The notes beneath the pieces were generated by a model that saw nothing but the letters and a program-made list of their open reading frames with translations, was not told the origin of the DNA and did no database searches. DNA of 64,000 bases from Rhodococcus sp040643435 (GTDB lineage: Bacteria; Actinomycetota; Actinomycetes; Mycobacteriales; Mycobacteriaceae): the NCBI RefSeq assembly GCF_040643435.1, contig NZ_JBEYUH010000004.1:297724-361723 (forward strand). Direction: 5' to 3'. Made by a program: the position numbers and the translations under genes. This document shows positions 1 through 8,021 of the stretch, piece after piece (the stretch's first letter is position 1; every line of letters starts with the position of its first letter).

Positions 1-218
1 GGAATCCGTCGGTGGACGAGCCTCGGCTCACTTCGCCGTTCGGCACGAGTACCCGCATCGTCTGTCAGCACTTCCACGGGGTGTCGATAGGTTGCTGGCA
101 GGCAGACCAGGACGGCCGTCCGCACAGACTGGTGCCCCTGCCGGCCAACCTGCCCAACGTGACGGGTTCGAGCATGCCCGGTGGCGGCGTGCAGCATTAC
201 GTGTACCCGATCTTCTGA
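1..218 (+). CDS. C-terminal end of an unrecognised protein (partial)
   Basis: An open frame enters from the left edge (first full codon at position 3) and stops with TGA at 216-218. About 71 residues are visible, ending in HYVYPIF. They include two Cys and a Pro/Gly-rich stretch, and I recognise no family. The frame has the GC-rich third positions of its neighbours, so it is probably the tail of a real gene. A GTG at 12 gives an apparent complete short frame, but codons upstream of it are also open, so a start outside the window is more likely. Confidence 0.45.
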   Translation, partial: NPSVDEPRLTSPFGTSTRIVCQHFHGVSIGCWQADQDGRPHRLVPLPANLPNVTGSSMPGGGVQHYVYPIF

Positions 219-271
219 CCGCCGAGATGATAAACATCTGAATCAACTCTGCACTGCGGTACTGTGACCGC

Positions 272-799
272 ATGTCCGGACCCCGCGACCTCGACTACTG
301 GTCCTTCGTCGAACTCGCACAAGAGCGATTGAACAGCAAGTTCGGCGAGCACCACCGCAGCGCGACGGAAGTTCTGCTCACCCTCAACCGGGCCTCGGAC
401 ATCGTCACCTACGACCTCGAGGCCGCGGTGCACCGCCCGCGCGGCAGGTCGTGGTCGGCGTATCGGCTGATGTTCGTCGTCTGGCTCGCCGGCCCGATCG
501 AGCCGAATGCGGCCGCCCGTCTGACCGGGATGAGTCGCGCAGCCGTTTCGAATCTTGCGAAGCCGCTGGTCGAAGCTGGGATTCTGGAGAAGACCCCGGT
601 CAGTCACGACGGGCGTTCGGTGCAGTTGTCGCTCACCGATGCCGGGGAGAAGGAGATCGCGGAGACCTTCCGCGCGCAGAACGAGCGCGAAGAGGCGTGG
701 GTGGAGGTCCTCAGCCCCACCGAGCAACAGATCCTCGTGATGCTCCTGAACAAACTGATCACCAACCGCAGCCAGTTCGACGTGCGCGGACGCAACTGA
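272..799 (+). CDS. MarR-family transcriptional regulator
   Basis: A 175-residue winged-helix protein. The recognition region is the Ala-rich segment around residues 80-105 (PNAAARLTGMSRAAVSNLAKPLVEAG), followed by the wing with a DGRSVQLSLTDAG-like strand typical of MarR proteins. It lies directly upstream of and codirectional with the homogentisate operon, which starts 111 bases later. MarR-type regulators next to aromatic-acid operons usually act as repressors released by a pathway intermediate, so control of hmgA is a reasonable inference. The ATG at 272 follows closely on the previous gene's stop at 218, and a small dyad (AGATG-ATAAA-CATCT, 225-239) lies in that gap and could serve autoregulation. 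Confidence 0.85.
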   Translation: MSGPRDLDYWSFVELAQERLNSKFGEHHRSATEVLLTLNRASDIVTYDLEAAVHRPRGRSWSAYRLMFVVWLAGPIEPNAAARLTGMSRAAVSNLAKPLVEAGILEKTPVSHDGRSVQLSLTDAGEKEIAETFRAQNEREEAWVEVLSPTEQQILVMLLNKLITNRSQFDVRGRN

Positions 800-842
800 C
801 ACGGGGACGTGACCTGTCTGTGGTTGCGCTCACGCCCACCTT

Positions 843-862
843 TTAGTTAAGGTGTTTACTAA
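843..862. promoter_or_regulatory. Candidate MarR operator upstream of hmgA
   Basis: TTAGTTAA-GGTG-TTTACTAA is an 8+4+8 dyad with one mismatched pair, 48 bases before the hmgA ATG in the only gap between the MarR gene and the operon. It is AT-rich in a very GC-rich background. The size and position fit a MarR dimer site; that the neighbouring regulator binds it is inferred. Confidence 0.45.
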
Positions 863-910
863 TTCGGGCGGCGACCACTCGCACGCCCGCGATCCGCGAG
901 GAGTCACATC

Positions 911-2113
911 ATGGCGTTCTATCGACAGCTCGGTTTCATTCCGCCGAAGCGTCACACCCAGCATCGTGACGAGAACGGCGACCTGTACTACGAAGAGCTC
1001 ATGGGCGAGGAGGGCTTCTCGTCCGACTCGGCGCTGCTCTACCACCGGTACATTCCCTCGGCGCTCGTCGACGCCACCGAGTGGAAGCTGCCCGATCAGA
1101 CCACCACGCCCAACCATCCGCTCAAGCCGCGGCACCTGAAGCTGCACGACCTGTTCCCCGAAACAGTCTGGGCGGAAACGGATGTCGTGACCGGTCGCCG
1201 CCTGATCCTCGGCAACGCAGATGTCCGGCTCTCGTACGTGGTGTCGAAGAAGCCGTCACCCCTGTACCGCAACGTCGTCGGCGACGAGATGGTCTACGTC
1301 GAGTCCGGCGCCGCCACCGTCGAGACCGTCTTCGGTCCGCTCGAAGCGAAGGCCGGCGACTACGTCCTGCTGCCGATGGCGACCACCCACCGCTGGGTCC
1401 CGAAGGGCGACGAGCCGCTGCGTGCCTACACCATCGAGGCGAACAGCCATATCGTCCCGCCGAAGCGATACCTGTCGAAGTTCGGACAGTTCCTCGAACA
1501 CGCACCCTTCTGTGAGCGCGACCTGCACGGCCCGACCGAACTGGTGCAGGTCGAGGAGGAGAACGTCGAGGTTCTCGTAAAGCACCGCACCTCGCACGGC
1601 ATCGTCGGAACCCGCTACGTGATGCCCCATCACCCCTTCGACGTCGTGGGCTGGGACGGTTGCCTGTATCCCTACACGTTCTCGATCCACGACTACGAGC
1701 CCATCACCGGCCGTGTCCACCAGCCGCCGCCGGCGCATCAGGCGTTCGAGGGCAACAACTTCGTCATCTGCAACTTCGTGCCCCGCAAGGTGGACTACCA
1801 CCCCCTGGCCGTTCCCGTGCCGTACTACCACTCGAATGTCGACTCCGACGAGGTGATGTTCTACTGCGGCGGAGACTACGAGGCCCGCAAGGGTTCCGGC
1901 ATCGGTCAGGGATCGATCTCCGTCCATCCGGGTGGTCATGCGCACGGCCCGCAGCCGGGTGCCTACGAACGCAGCATCGGCGTCGAGTTCTTCGACGAAC
2001 TCGCCGTCATGGTCGACACCTTCCGCCCGCTCGAACTCGGTGAGGGGGCGCTCGCGTGTGAGGATGCCGCCTACGCGGGGAGCTGGAGCCGCAACGCGGG
2101 GTCCGGAAAATGA
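911..2113 (+). CDS. hmgA: Homogentisate 1,2-dioxygenase
   Basis: Opens the aromatic ring of homogentisate to maleylacetoacetate with non-haem Fe(II) and O2, the central step of tyrosine and phenylalanine breakdown. The 400-residue product is slightly shorter than proteobacterial and human enzymes (about 430-445). The C-terminal cupin carries the family pattern EPITGRVHQPPPAHQ and the iron ligands, read here as His307 and Glu314 (YHSNVDSDEV) and His345 (HGPQPG). The stop overlaps the next start (ATGA at 2110-2113), so the three genes 911-4172 form a translationally coupled operon, probably under the upstream MarR protein. Confidence 0.95.
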   Translation: MAFYRQLGFIPPKRHTQHRDENGDLYYEELMGEEGFSSDSALLYHRYIPSALVDATEWKLPDQTTTPNHPLKPRHLKLHDLFPETVWAETDVVTGRRLILGNADVRLSYVVSKKPSPLYRNVVGDEMVYVESGAATVETVFGPLEAKAGDYVLLPMATTHRWVPKGDEPLRAYTIEANSHIVPPKRYLSKFGQFLEHAPFCERDLHGPTELVQVEEENVEVLVKHRTSHGIVGTRYVMPHHPFDVVGWDGCLYPYTFSIHDYEPITGRVHQPPPAHQAFEGNNFVICNFVPRKVDYHPLAVPVPYYHSNVDSDEVMFYCGGDYEARKGSGIGQGSISVHPGGHAHGPQPGAYERSIGVEFFDELAVMVDTFRPLELGEGALACEDAAYAGSWSRNAGSGK

Positions 2114-2991
2114 GTTTCGGTCCTCTTCTCACGGGATTGTGCGACGACGCAGCGCTCTTCCCTCCCGGAAACGCCCCGCTGCCTGTCGCCGTCCCCGCAC
2201 ACGCCGAGCACCGTTCTGCCGCATACGCGCCACTGGTCGGAGCGTTCGTCTTCCCGGTGGGTCGACTCGACGAACTCGAGGAGTACCTCGCGCAGCATCC
2301 GTATCCGGGTGAGCTGTCCCTGAGCCTGACCGCCCCCACCGGTACCGACGCGGTCGGACCCGCGCTGGAGAAGGTCGAGGCGCTGGACTCGGTTTCCGTC
2401 GTGGCGCTCGAGATCGCAGTTCCCGCAGAACAATCCGTAGACGAGCTGTTCTCGGCGCTCGGCGAGATCGCGGTGGCGAATCCGGAAGTGGATGTCTTCG
2501 TCGAGGTCCCGCGGGACGAGCGTCGTGCCGAGATTCTGGCCCGTTTGGCCGGGACGCCCTACGCGGCCAAGTTCCGCACCGGTGGCATCGTGGCGGAGGC
2601 ATACCCGGACGAGGACGAACTCGCCGCGGCAATCACCACGGTGGTCACCACAGGAGTGCCGTTCAAGGCGACCGCCGGACTGCATCATGCAGTGCGCAAC
2701 ACCGATCCGAAGACGGGATTCGAACAGCACGGATTCGTGAATCTGCTGGCCGCGGTGGACGCGGTGCTGGGCGGAGCCGACACCGGCGAGGTCGCCACCG
2801 TGCTCGCCGACCGCGACGGGGGTGCGCTCTCCGCACGCCTCCGTGAACTGTCCGACGACCGGGCCGCGGAGGTCCGGCGCCGTTTCCTGTCGTACGGCAC
2901 CTGCAGCATCGCCGAGCCTCTCGAGGACCTGTTCGGCCTGTCGCTGGTGTCGTCGACGGTTTTCCCGATCACCGAAGGAACGAACGCATGA
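2110..2991 (+). CDS. Unrecognised protein coupled between hmgA and fumarylacetoacetase
   Basis: A 293-residue soluble protein that I cannot assign to a named family. The N-terminus has a DDAALFPPGNAPLP stretch. The middle alternates hydrophobic strands and acidic helices in the manner of a TIM barrel, with candidate active-site segments AKFRTGG (about residues 156-162) and PFKATAGLHHAVR (about 184-196), and a late SYGTCSIAEPLEDL segment. No signal peptide or membrane helix is visible. It overlaps hmgA by ATGA at its start and fumarylacetoacetase by ATGA at its end. This is the slot where a maleylacetoacetate isomerase is expected; the usual isomerase is a glutathione transferase-fold enzyme, and this protein does not look like one. 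A role in that step is a hypothesis only. Confidence 0.8.
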   Translation: MSFGPLLTGLCDDAALFPPGNAPLPVAVPAHAEHRSAAYAPLVGAFVFPVGRLDELEEYLAQHPYPGELSLSLTAPTGTDAVGPALEKVEALDSVSVVALEIAVPAEQSVDELFSALGEIAVANPEVDVFVEVPRDERRAEILARLAGTPYAAKFRTGGIVAEAYPDEDELAAAITTVVTTGVPFKATAGLHHAVRNTDPKTGFEQHGFVNLLAAVDAVLGGADTGEVATVLADRDGGALSARLRELSDDRAAEVRRRFLSYGTCSIAEPLEDLFGLSLVSSTVFPITEGTNA

Positions 2992-4172
2992 CCACCATCG
3001 CTATTCCGGAGGGTTCGCTCTTCGGCATCGACAACCTCCCGTACGGGATATTCTCCACCGCCGACACCGAACCCCGAGTGGGTGTCCGGGTCGGGGATTC
3101 GGTTCTCGACCTGAGCCGTGTCTTCGAGGATGACGTCGTGTTCGCCGAACCGTCGCTCAATGCCTTCATGGCGCAGGGCCGCGCACGGTGGGACGAAGTC
3201 CGCGCTGCGATCAAGGAACTCGTGACCGGTGACGTCGCCGACGACGCCGTCTTCGATGTCGCCGATGTGACGATGCACCTGCCGATCGAGGTGGCCGACT
3301 ACGTCGACTTCTACGCGTCCGAGAACCATGCGTCGAACCTCGGCCGGTTGTTCCGCCCGCAGAACCCCGATCCGCTGATGCCGAACTGGAAGCACCTGCC
3401 CGTGGGCTACCACGGCCGATCCAGCACCGTCGTGACCTCGGGTGTGGACATCGTGCGGCCGTGCGGTCAGCGCAAGGGCCCGAACGATCCTGCTCCGGTG
3501 TTCGGTCCGTCGATCCGCCTGGACATCGAAGCCGAGATGGGCTTCATCGTCGGTGTCGGTTCACCGATGGGGTCGCAGATCCGTCCCGACGAGTTCGCCG
3601 ACCACTGCTTCGGTGCCGTGATCCTCAACGACTGGTCGGCCCGCGACATCCAGGCGTGGGAGTACGTGCCGCTCGGCCCGAACCTCGGGAAGTCCTTCGC
3701 GACTTCGATCTCCCCGTGGGTGGTGCCGCTCGCCGCGCTCGAAGCTGCACGCATCGATACGCCGGTGCAGGATCCCGAACCGTTGCCGTATCTGAAGGGC
3801 ACCGAGAAGTGGGGCCTGGACATCGATCTCGAGGTCGAGTGGAACGGCCACGTCGTCTCACGCCCGCCCTACGCGCAGATGTACTGGTCACCGGCACAGA
3901 TGCTGGCCCACACCTCGGTCAACGGTGCCGCCACCCGCACCGGTGACCTGTTCGGATCCGGCACGATCTCGGGACCGGAGAAGGACCAGCGCGGCGCGTT
4001 CATCGAACTCACCTGGGGTGGAGCAGAACCCGTTCAGGTCGGTGACGAGACCCGGACCTTCATCGAGGACGGGGACGAGATCGCCATCTCCGCAACCGCT
4101 CCCGGACCGAATGGCACCCGTATCGGCTTCGGCGAGGTCCGCACCCGCATTCTTCCCGCAACAGGGGAATAG
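2988..4172 (+). CDS. fahA: Fumarylacetoacetase
   Basis: Hydrolyses fumarylacetoacetate to fumarate and acetoacetate, the last step of tyrosine catabolism. The 394-residue protein shows the FAH layout: an N-terminal SH3-like domain, then a catalytic domain beginning with VDFYASENHASNLGRLFRP. There Asp and Glu side chains bind the divalent metal, and His114 corresponds to the catalytic base of the animal enzyme. Later VGYHGRSSTVV and LNDWSARDIQAWE segments are also family hallmarks. The start overlaps the upstream gene by ATGA. A strong hairpin follows 43 bases after the stop and closes the operon. Confidence 0.95.
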   Translation: MTTIAIPEGSLFGIDNLPYGIFSTADTEPRVGVRVGDSVLDLSRVFEDDVVFAEPSLNAFMAQGRARWDEVRAAIKELVTGDVADDAVFDVADVTMHLPIEVADYVDFYASENHASNLGRLFRPQNPDPLMPNWKHLPVGYHGRSSTVVTSGVDIVRPCGQRKGPNDPAPVFGPSIRLDIEAEMGFIVGVGSPMGSQIRPDEFADHCFGAVILNDWSARDIQAWEYVPLGPNLGKSFATSISPWVVPLAALEAARIDTPVQDPEPLPYLKGTEKWGLDIDLEVEWNGHVVSRPPYAQMYWSPAQMLAHTSVNGAATRTGDLFGSGTISGPEKDQRGAFIELTWGGAEPVQVGDETRTFIEDGDEIAISATAPGPNGTRIGFGEVRTRILPATGE

Positions 4173-4215
4173 AAGGTCCGCGTCGAGCCGGAGCGCCACC
4201 GGCCGGACCGTCCGA

Positions 4216-4248
4216 CGATGCCCGGAACCCACAAGGTTCCGGGCATCG
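4216..4248. terminator. Bidirectional hairpin terminator
   Basis: Perfect 14-bp stem (4216-4229 with 4235-4248, CGATGCCCGGAACC arms) and a five-base CACAA loop. It lies between the convergent fumarylacetoacetase and HTH genes and probably serves both. There is no U-run, as is common in actinobacteria. Confidence 0.75.
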
Positions 4249-4264
4249 CTGCGTTGCGGCTCGA

Positions 4265-4483
4265 TCAGTCGACCGAAAGAATCTCTCCCACAGAACAATC
4301 CAGCACACGACACAGAGCGGTGAGGGTGGAGAACCGGATCGCGCGGGCACGTCCGTTCTTCAGCACCGACAGGTTGACGACGCTGACACCCACCTGCTCC
4401 GCCAGTTCCGTCAAGGTCATCCCTCGCTCCGCGAGGAGTTCGTCGAGGTGACACCGCACGGCATGCTCGGCCTCCGGGGGCAT
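4265..4483 (-). CDS. Small XRE-family HTH regulator
   Basis: A 72-residue protein that is almost only a Cro/CI-type helix-turn-helix: MTLTELAEQVGVSVVNLSVLKNGRARAIRFSTLTALCRVLDCSVGEIL. It resembles the YozG/YdaS-like regulators that travel with DUF2975 membrane proteins. Its ATG shares one base with the stop of the membrane-protein gene upstream (TGATG at 4485-4481), so the two are co-translated. The likely target is the shared promoter with three repeated boxes at 5170-5219. Confidence 0.85.
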   Translation of the reverse strand: MPPEAEHAVRCHLDELLAERGMTLTELAEQVGVSVVNLSVLKNGRARAIRFSTLTALCRVLDCSVGEILSVD

Positions 4484-5139
4484 CAGACGAGCCCTTCGTT
4501 GTCGCGTGCCATGCGGTTACCGATCCGCAGGACCACGGCCACCGCCGAGAGCGCCATGCAGAAGACGTAGGCGTACCAGAATTCGGGACCGAGCGGCGCG
4601 TTCTCGAGCATATCGTTCATACCCACGTCCCGGATCAGCATGTTGGTGCCCAGGGTGCGGGGAATCGTGGGGACGATGATGGTCGCTATCGCCACGATCG
4701 ACGCGATCCACACCAGGCGGATCACCCCCTGATCGAACAGCCGGCCTCGGACGAACCGCACCACGATCCAGCTCAGCAGGCCCAGAGCGGACAGGTAACC
4801 GAGAGTCTGCAGCGCTTCGGCCGCGCGGAGGAATCCGACGGTGACGGGCGAGAGGGAGTCGGTGGACACGTCGACGACGACGGTCGAGGCGATTTCGACG
4901 CCGGCGTCCGTTGGCGTCGCCAGTGCCGGCGGAGCCGTGTCGCCGAACTCCACCCGTGCTGTCACGATGCCGTCGCCGAGGGAGTGCACGAGTGTGTGGA
5001 TGTAGGTGGCGAGCACGATCAGTGCGGTGAGGGCGAAGACCGCGAGTGAGGCCCACAGGTCGGTGCGGTCCTTCTTCGAGGTCTCGGTGGGGGAGACCGC
5101 ACCGGGGGCGGCGTCTGCGCTTTCGGACATGGGTTTCAT
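4483..5139 (-). CDS. DUF2975-type membrane protein
   Basis: A 218-residue integral membrane protein with about four hydrophobic helices (residues ~30-50, ~105-130, ~145-165, ~185-205). A long extracytoplasmic loop follows helix 1, and the tail ends in a basic RIGNRMARDNEGLV stretch. The DUF2975 family has no established biochemical role. It is typically paired with a tiny XRE regulator, as here, suggesting that the membrane protein senses a signal or modulates the regulator. A Lys/Arg-flanked N-terminus precedes helix 1. Transcription should start just upstream, where three similar AT-rich boxes occupy the intergenic gap. Confidence 0.8.
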   Translation of the reverse strand: MKPMSESADAAPGAVSPTETSKKDRTDLWASLAVFALTALIVLATYIHTLVHSLGDGIVTARVEFGDTAPPALATPTDAGVEIASTVVVDVSTDSLSPVTVGFLRAAEALQTLGYLSALGLLSWIVVRFVRGRLFDQGVIRLVWIASIVAIATIIVPTIPRTLGTNMLIRDVGMNDMLENAPLGPEFWYAYVFCMALSAVAVVLRIGNRMARDNEGLV

Positions 5140-5169
5140 GGTCGTCTCCGAACTTCTCGCACGGCGGAC

Positions 5170-5219
5170 TATCGATTATCGATAGTATCGACAATCGTTA
5201 TACCCATCGACAAACGATA
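5170..5219. promoter_or_regulatory. Three-box operator for the DUF2975/HTH operon
   Basis: Read on the minus strand, three 15-mers stand in series: TATCGTTTGTCGATG (5219-5205), TAACGATTGTCGATA (5200-5186) and TATCGATAATCGATA (5184-5170). The last sits in a perfect 8-3-8 palindrome, ACTATCGATTATCGATAGT, at 5168-5186. The boxes fill the gap before the DUF2975 start and share TATCG-N5-CGATA. Repeated dyads beside a self-coded XRE protein suggest cooperative autoregulation (inference). Confidence 0.65.
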
Positions 5220-5236
5220 TGTCCAGAGGTGGTGGG

Positions 5237-5965
5237 TCACCGAATCTCGACCGCGTCGCCCTCGGCGATCGTGCCTTCCGCTCGGACGGTCGCGTACACG
5301 CCGATGCAGGGCGCGGGCTTCTCGTCCGGGAGAGTGGGCACCTGATGGATCTTCATGAGGTCGCGCAGCATGTCCCTCCTGGCCGGAACCTCCTGATGGT
5401 CGAGGGTCACCATGACGCACCTGGCGGTGCGTTTGCTGGGCTCGAGCACAGCTGCGCTCATGGTGACCTTGCGCCCGATCCAGTCGTCCTCGACGAAGCC
5501 GGCGGGACCTGACGTGGCGACGACGATCTGCGGCCGGAAGCGCCGCAGCGCCACGTCCGCGGGTTCCCCGGTGCCGAGGGCGTCGACCGCGGCCCGCGAC
5601 ACCAGGTGCAGTGGTGCCTCGTCGTACGACCGTGGCTGCGCTTCGAGCCGAACGGGTCGTCCGACGACCTGCGACAGCAGATCGTGTACTTCCCGGTCGC
5701 AGCCGCGGACCGTCGTGCCGTCGGGCAGGACGAGTTCGAGAGCCTCGGGGTCGCGAGCATCGGTATCGTCGACGATCCGTGCCGCGCAGCTCAGCAGGAC
5801 TCCGAATCGGCGAAATTTCTTCGCGCTGACGATATTTCCCGAATCGGAATCGACCACCGCCCACACATGGTCGCCGCGCACGCCGTCGGCCTCGATCGTT
5901 GCCGCGTCGATCCGCTCACCACCGAACGACTTCACCGGGTAACGCCACAACTGATCTATATGCAC
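5237..5965 (-). CDS. MOSC-domain protein
   Basis: A 242-residue MOSC protein with an N-terminal beta-barrel (MHIDQLWRYPVKSFGGERI) and the MOSC core. The conserved Cys of the family is seen at about residue 183 in TARCVMVTLDHQ. MOSC domains are related to the C-terminal part of molybdenum cofactor sulfurase and to YiiM/YcbX-type proteins that detoxify N-hydroxylated compounds. The exact substrate cannot be read from sequence. I place the start at the GTG at 5965, because the longer open frame up to 6088 adds residues with no resemblance to the family, and VHIDQLWRYPVKS is the canonical beginning. Confidence 0.85.
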   Translation of the reverse strand: MHIDQLWRYPVKSFGGERIDAATIEADGVRGDHVWAVVDSDSGNIVSAKKFRRFGVLLSCAARIVDDTDARDPEALELVLPDGTTVRGCDREVHDLLSQVVGRPVRLEAQPRSYDEAPLHLVSRAAVDALGTGEPADVALRRFRPQIVVATSGPAGFVEDDWIGRKVTMSAAVLEPSKRTARCVMVTLDHQEVPARRDMLRDLMKIHQVPTLPDEKPAPCIGVYATVRAEGTIAEGDAVEIR

Positions 5966-6072
5966 GGAATACGAGCATAGGGGCTGCGCGCGCGCCAGGA
6001 GGGTGACCGATTTCGCGACGGATCTCGCGCGCTCGCACATGACGTGGACCACACGGTCGCTAGGGTGGCGGC

Positions 6073-7047
6073 ATGACGGAGAACACAACGAGACGATGGG
6101 GCCTGACCATTCCCCTCGACGGCATCCCGCTTCCCGACCAACGTCGCATCATCGAGGAACTGCCCGACCTCGGTTACACGGACGTGTGGTCGTCCGAGGC
6201 GGGCGCGGCGGACGCATTCACACCGCTCACCCTTGCGAGTGTCTGGGCGCCGTCGCTGCGCCTCGGAACGGCGATCGTCCCCGTCTACACCCGCGGTCCG
6301 GCAACGCTCGCGATGTCGGCGGCGTCGCTGGCGTCTGCGGCTCCCGGACGTTTCGTCCTCGGGGTGGGCACCTCGTCCGATGTGATCGTCGAGAAGTGGA
6401 ACGGCATCGACTTCGACGAGCCGTACAAGCGTGCCCGCGACACTCTGCGGTTCCTACGGGCGGCCCTCTCCGGGGAGAAGGTCACCGAGAAGTACGACAC
6501 GTTCGCCATCGACGGATTTCGTGCGGGGCTCGTCGCCGAACCGGCACCGCCCCTGCTGCTGGCCGCCCTGCGGCCCGGCATGCTCCGGCTGGCCGGCCGC
6601 GAAGCCGACGGCGCCATCGTCAACTGGCTCTCGGTGGACGACGTCCGGACCGTCGCGCCGTATGTGCACGAAGGCGGCGAGGGCAGGGAGATCGTGGCCC
6701 GGGTGTTCGTGTTGCCCGGTTTCGACACCGACACCGCCCGCGCCATCGGCCGACGCATGATCGCCGCCTATATGAATGTCCCCGTGTATCGGGCATTCCA
6801 CGAATTCTTGGGTCGCTCCGAGGATTTCGCGGCGATGTGGAAGCTCTGGGCAGAAGGCGACCGCAAGGGTGCCCTCGAAGCGATCCCCGATCATGTCGTG
6901 GACGCTCTGGTGATCCATGGTGAACCGGAGGCCTGCCGCGAGCATGTGGAGCGGTACATGGAAGCCGGCGTAACGACACCTGCGATCGCGCTCGTCCCGG
7001 CCGGCGACCCGATTCCGATGATTCGGGCCCTCGCACCACGGCGATGA
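6073..7047 (+). CDS. LLM-class F420-dependent oxidoreductase
   Basis: A 324-residue luciferase-like TIM-barrel protein. It begins RWGLTIPLDGIPLPDQRRIIEELPDLGYTDVWSSEAG and has a GRFVLGVGTSS strand, as in F420-binding members. It also has the C-terminal segment EPEACREHVERYMEAGVTTPAIAL where these enzymes close the barrel. Such proteins reduce or oxidise substrates with F420H2, but the substrate cannot be predicted. It is transcribed away from the MOSC gene (108-base divergent gap from the GTG at 5965) and precedes the fatty-acid gene set. The presence of fgd in the same window agrees with an F420-using organism. Confidence 0.85.
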   Translation: MTENTTRRWGLTIPLDGIPLPDQRRIIEELPDLGYTDVWSSEAGAADAFTPLTLASVWAPSLRLGTAIVPVYTRGPATLAMSAASLASAAPGRFVLGVGTSSDVIVEKWNGIDFDEPYKRARDTLRFLRAALSGEKVTEKYDTFAIDGFRAGLVAEPAPPLLLAALRPGMLRLAGREADGAIVNWLSVDDVRTVAPYVHEGGEGREIVARVFVLPGFDTDTARAIGRRMIAAYMNVPVYRAFHEFLGRSEDFAAMWKLWAEGDRKGALEAIPDHVVDALVIHGEPEACREHVERYMEAGVTTPAIALVPAGDPIPMIRALAPRR

Positions 7048-7167
7048 TCCGTACATTGGGTGTGAGGGGAGGCGGGGCGGTGGTATCGCCGACGATGTGC
7101 ATGCATGCCCGGACGGACCGCGGCAGGACGGGTGGTGCGCCCCGCGCCCATCCGGCAGGCTGACCGT

Positions 7168-7965
7168 ATGACCGAGACTTCCGGAACCGAAACCACCGCA
7201 CCCGTGCTGATCGCCGTGGACGACGCCAGTGGAATCGGCGTACTCACACTGGATCGTCCGCGGGAGCGCAACCCGCTTTCCGTACACGCGATGCGAGAGG
7301 TGATCGCAGGCCTGACGGCGCTGTCGGCGGACTCGAAGGTGATCGTGGTCCGCGCAGAAGGCCCGGTCTTCTCCGCCGGCCACGACCTGCGGGAAATGAT
7401 CGGCCGTACGCTCGACGAGGAACGTGCGATCTTCGAGACCTGCAACGAGATGATGCGGACGGTGCAATCGATCCCGCAACCGGTGATCGCATCGGTGCAG
7501 GGAACGGCGCTCGCGGCGGGTTGTCAGCTGGTAGCCGCATGCGATCTCGCCGTCGCGGCCACGGACGCACGGTTCGGTACCCCCGGGGTGCGGATCGGGT
7601 TGTTCTGTTCGACACCGATGGTCGCGGTCAGTCGTGCGATCGGACGCAAACGGGCGCTTCAGATGCTGCTCACCGGTGAGACGGTCGACGCGCGGACCGC
7701 CGCGGACTGGGGGCTGGTGAACCACGTCGTCGAGCCGGAAGCGCTGGAGACCGCGACCACCGAACTCGCCCTCAGGATCGCGAGTGCGTCGCCCGCGACG
7801 ATCCGGATCGGTAAGGAAGCGTTCTACCGCCAGATCGACCTGCCGCAGGAGACGGCGTACGCGGCGATGGCGGAGACGATGGCGTCGAACGCGATGATCG
7901 AGGACGCTCAGGAAGGAATGACTGCATTCGTCGAGAAGCGTGCACCGATCTGGCAGGGGCGCTGA
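7168..7965 (+). CDS. Enoyl-CoA hydratase/isomerase-family protein
   Basis: A 265-residue crotonase. The CoA-binding and oxyanion segments are visible as FSAGHDLREM and QGTALAAGCQLVAACDLAVA, followed by FGTPGVRIGLFCSTPMVAV. The second acidic catalytic residue of true hydratases is not obvious in that last segment, so isomerase or another crotonase chemistry is possible. I start at the ATG at 7168, because the longer frame from 7105 adds 21 basic residues unlike crotonases. It precedes a CoA ligase, an acyl-CoA dehydrogenase and a thioesterase, suggesting one fatty-acid or aryl-alkanoate degradation set. Confidence 0.85.
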   Translation: MTETSGTETTAPVLIAVDDASGIGVLTLDRPRERNPLSVHAMREVIAGLTALSADSKVIVVRAEGPVFSAGHDLREMIGRTLDEERAIFETCNEMMRTVQSIPQPVIASVQGTALAAGCQLVAACDLAVAATDARFGTPGVRIGLFCSTPMVAVSRAIGRKRALQMLLTGETVDARTAADWGLVNHVVEPEALETATTELALRIASASPATIRIGKEAFYRQIDLPQETAYAAMAETMASNAMIEDAQEGMTAFVEKRAPIWQGR

Positions 7966-7990
7966 ACTCGGCGATCGCTGAACCTGGACT

Positions 7991-8010
7991 ATATGGTTGG
8001 ACGTCCTATA
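7991..8010. promoter_or_regulatory. Possible operator/promoter before the acyl-CoA ligase
   Basis: The 56-base gap ahead of the ligase holds an AT-rich patch with a GGACGTCC palindrome (7999-8006) flanked by GGTT and AACC. It might be a site for a fatty-acid regulator. The evidence is only this short symmetry. Confidence 0.25.
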
Positions 8011-8021
8011 ACCTTCGCTCC

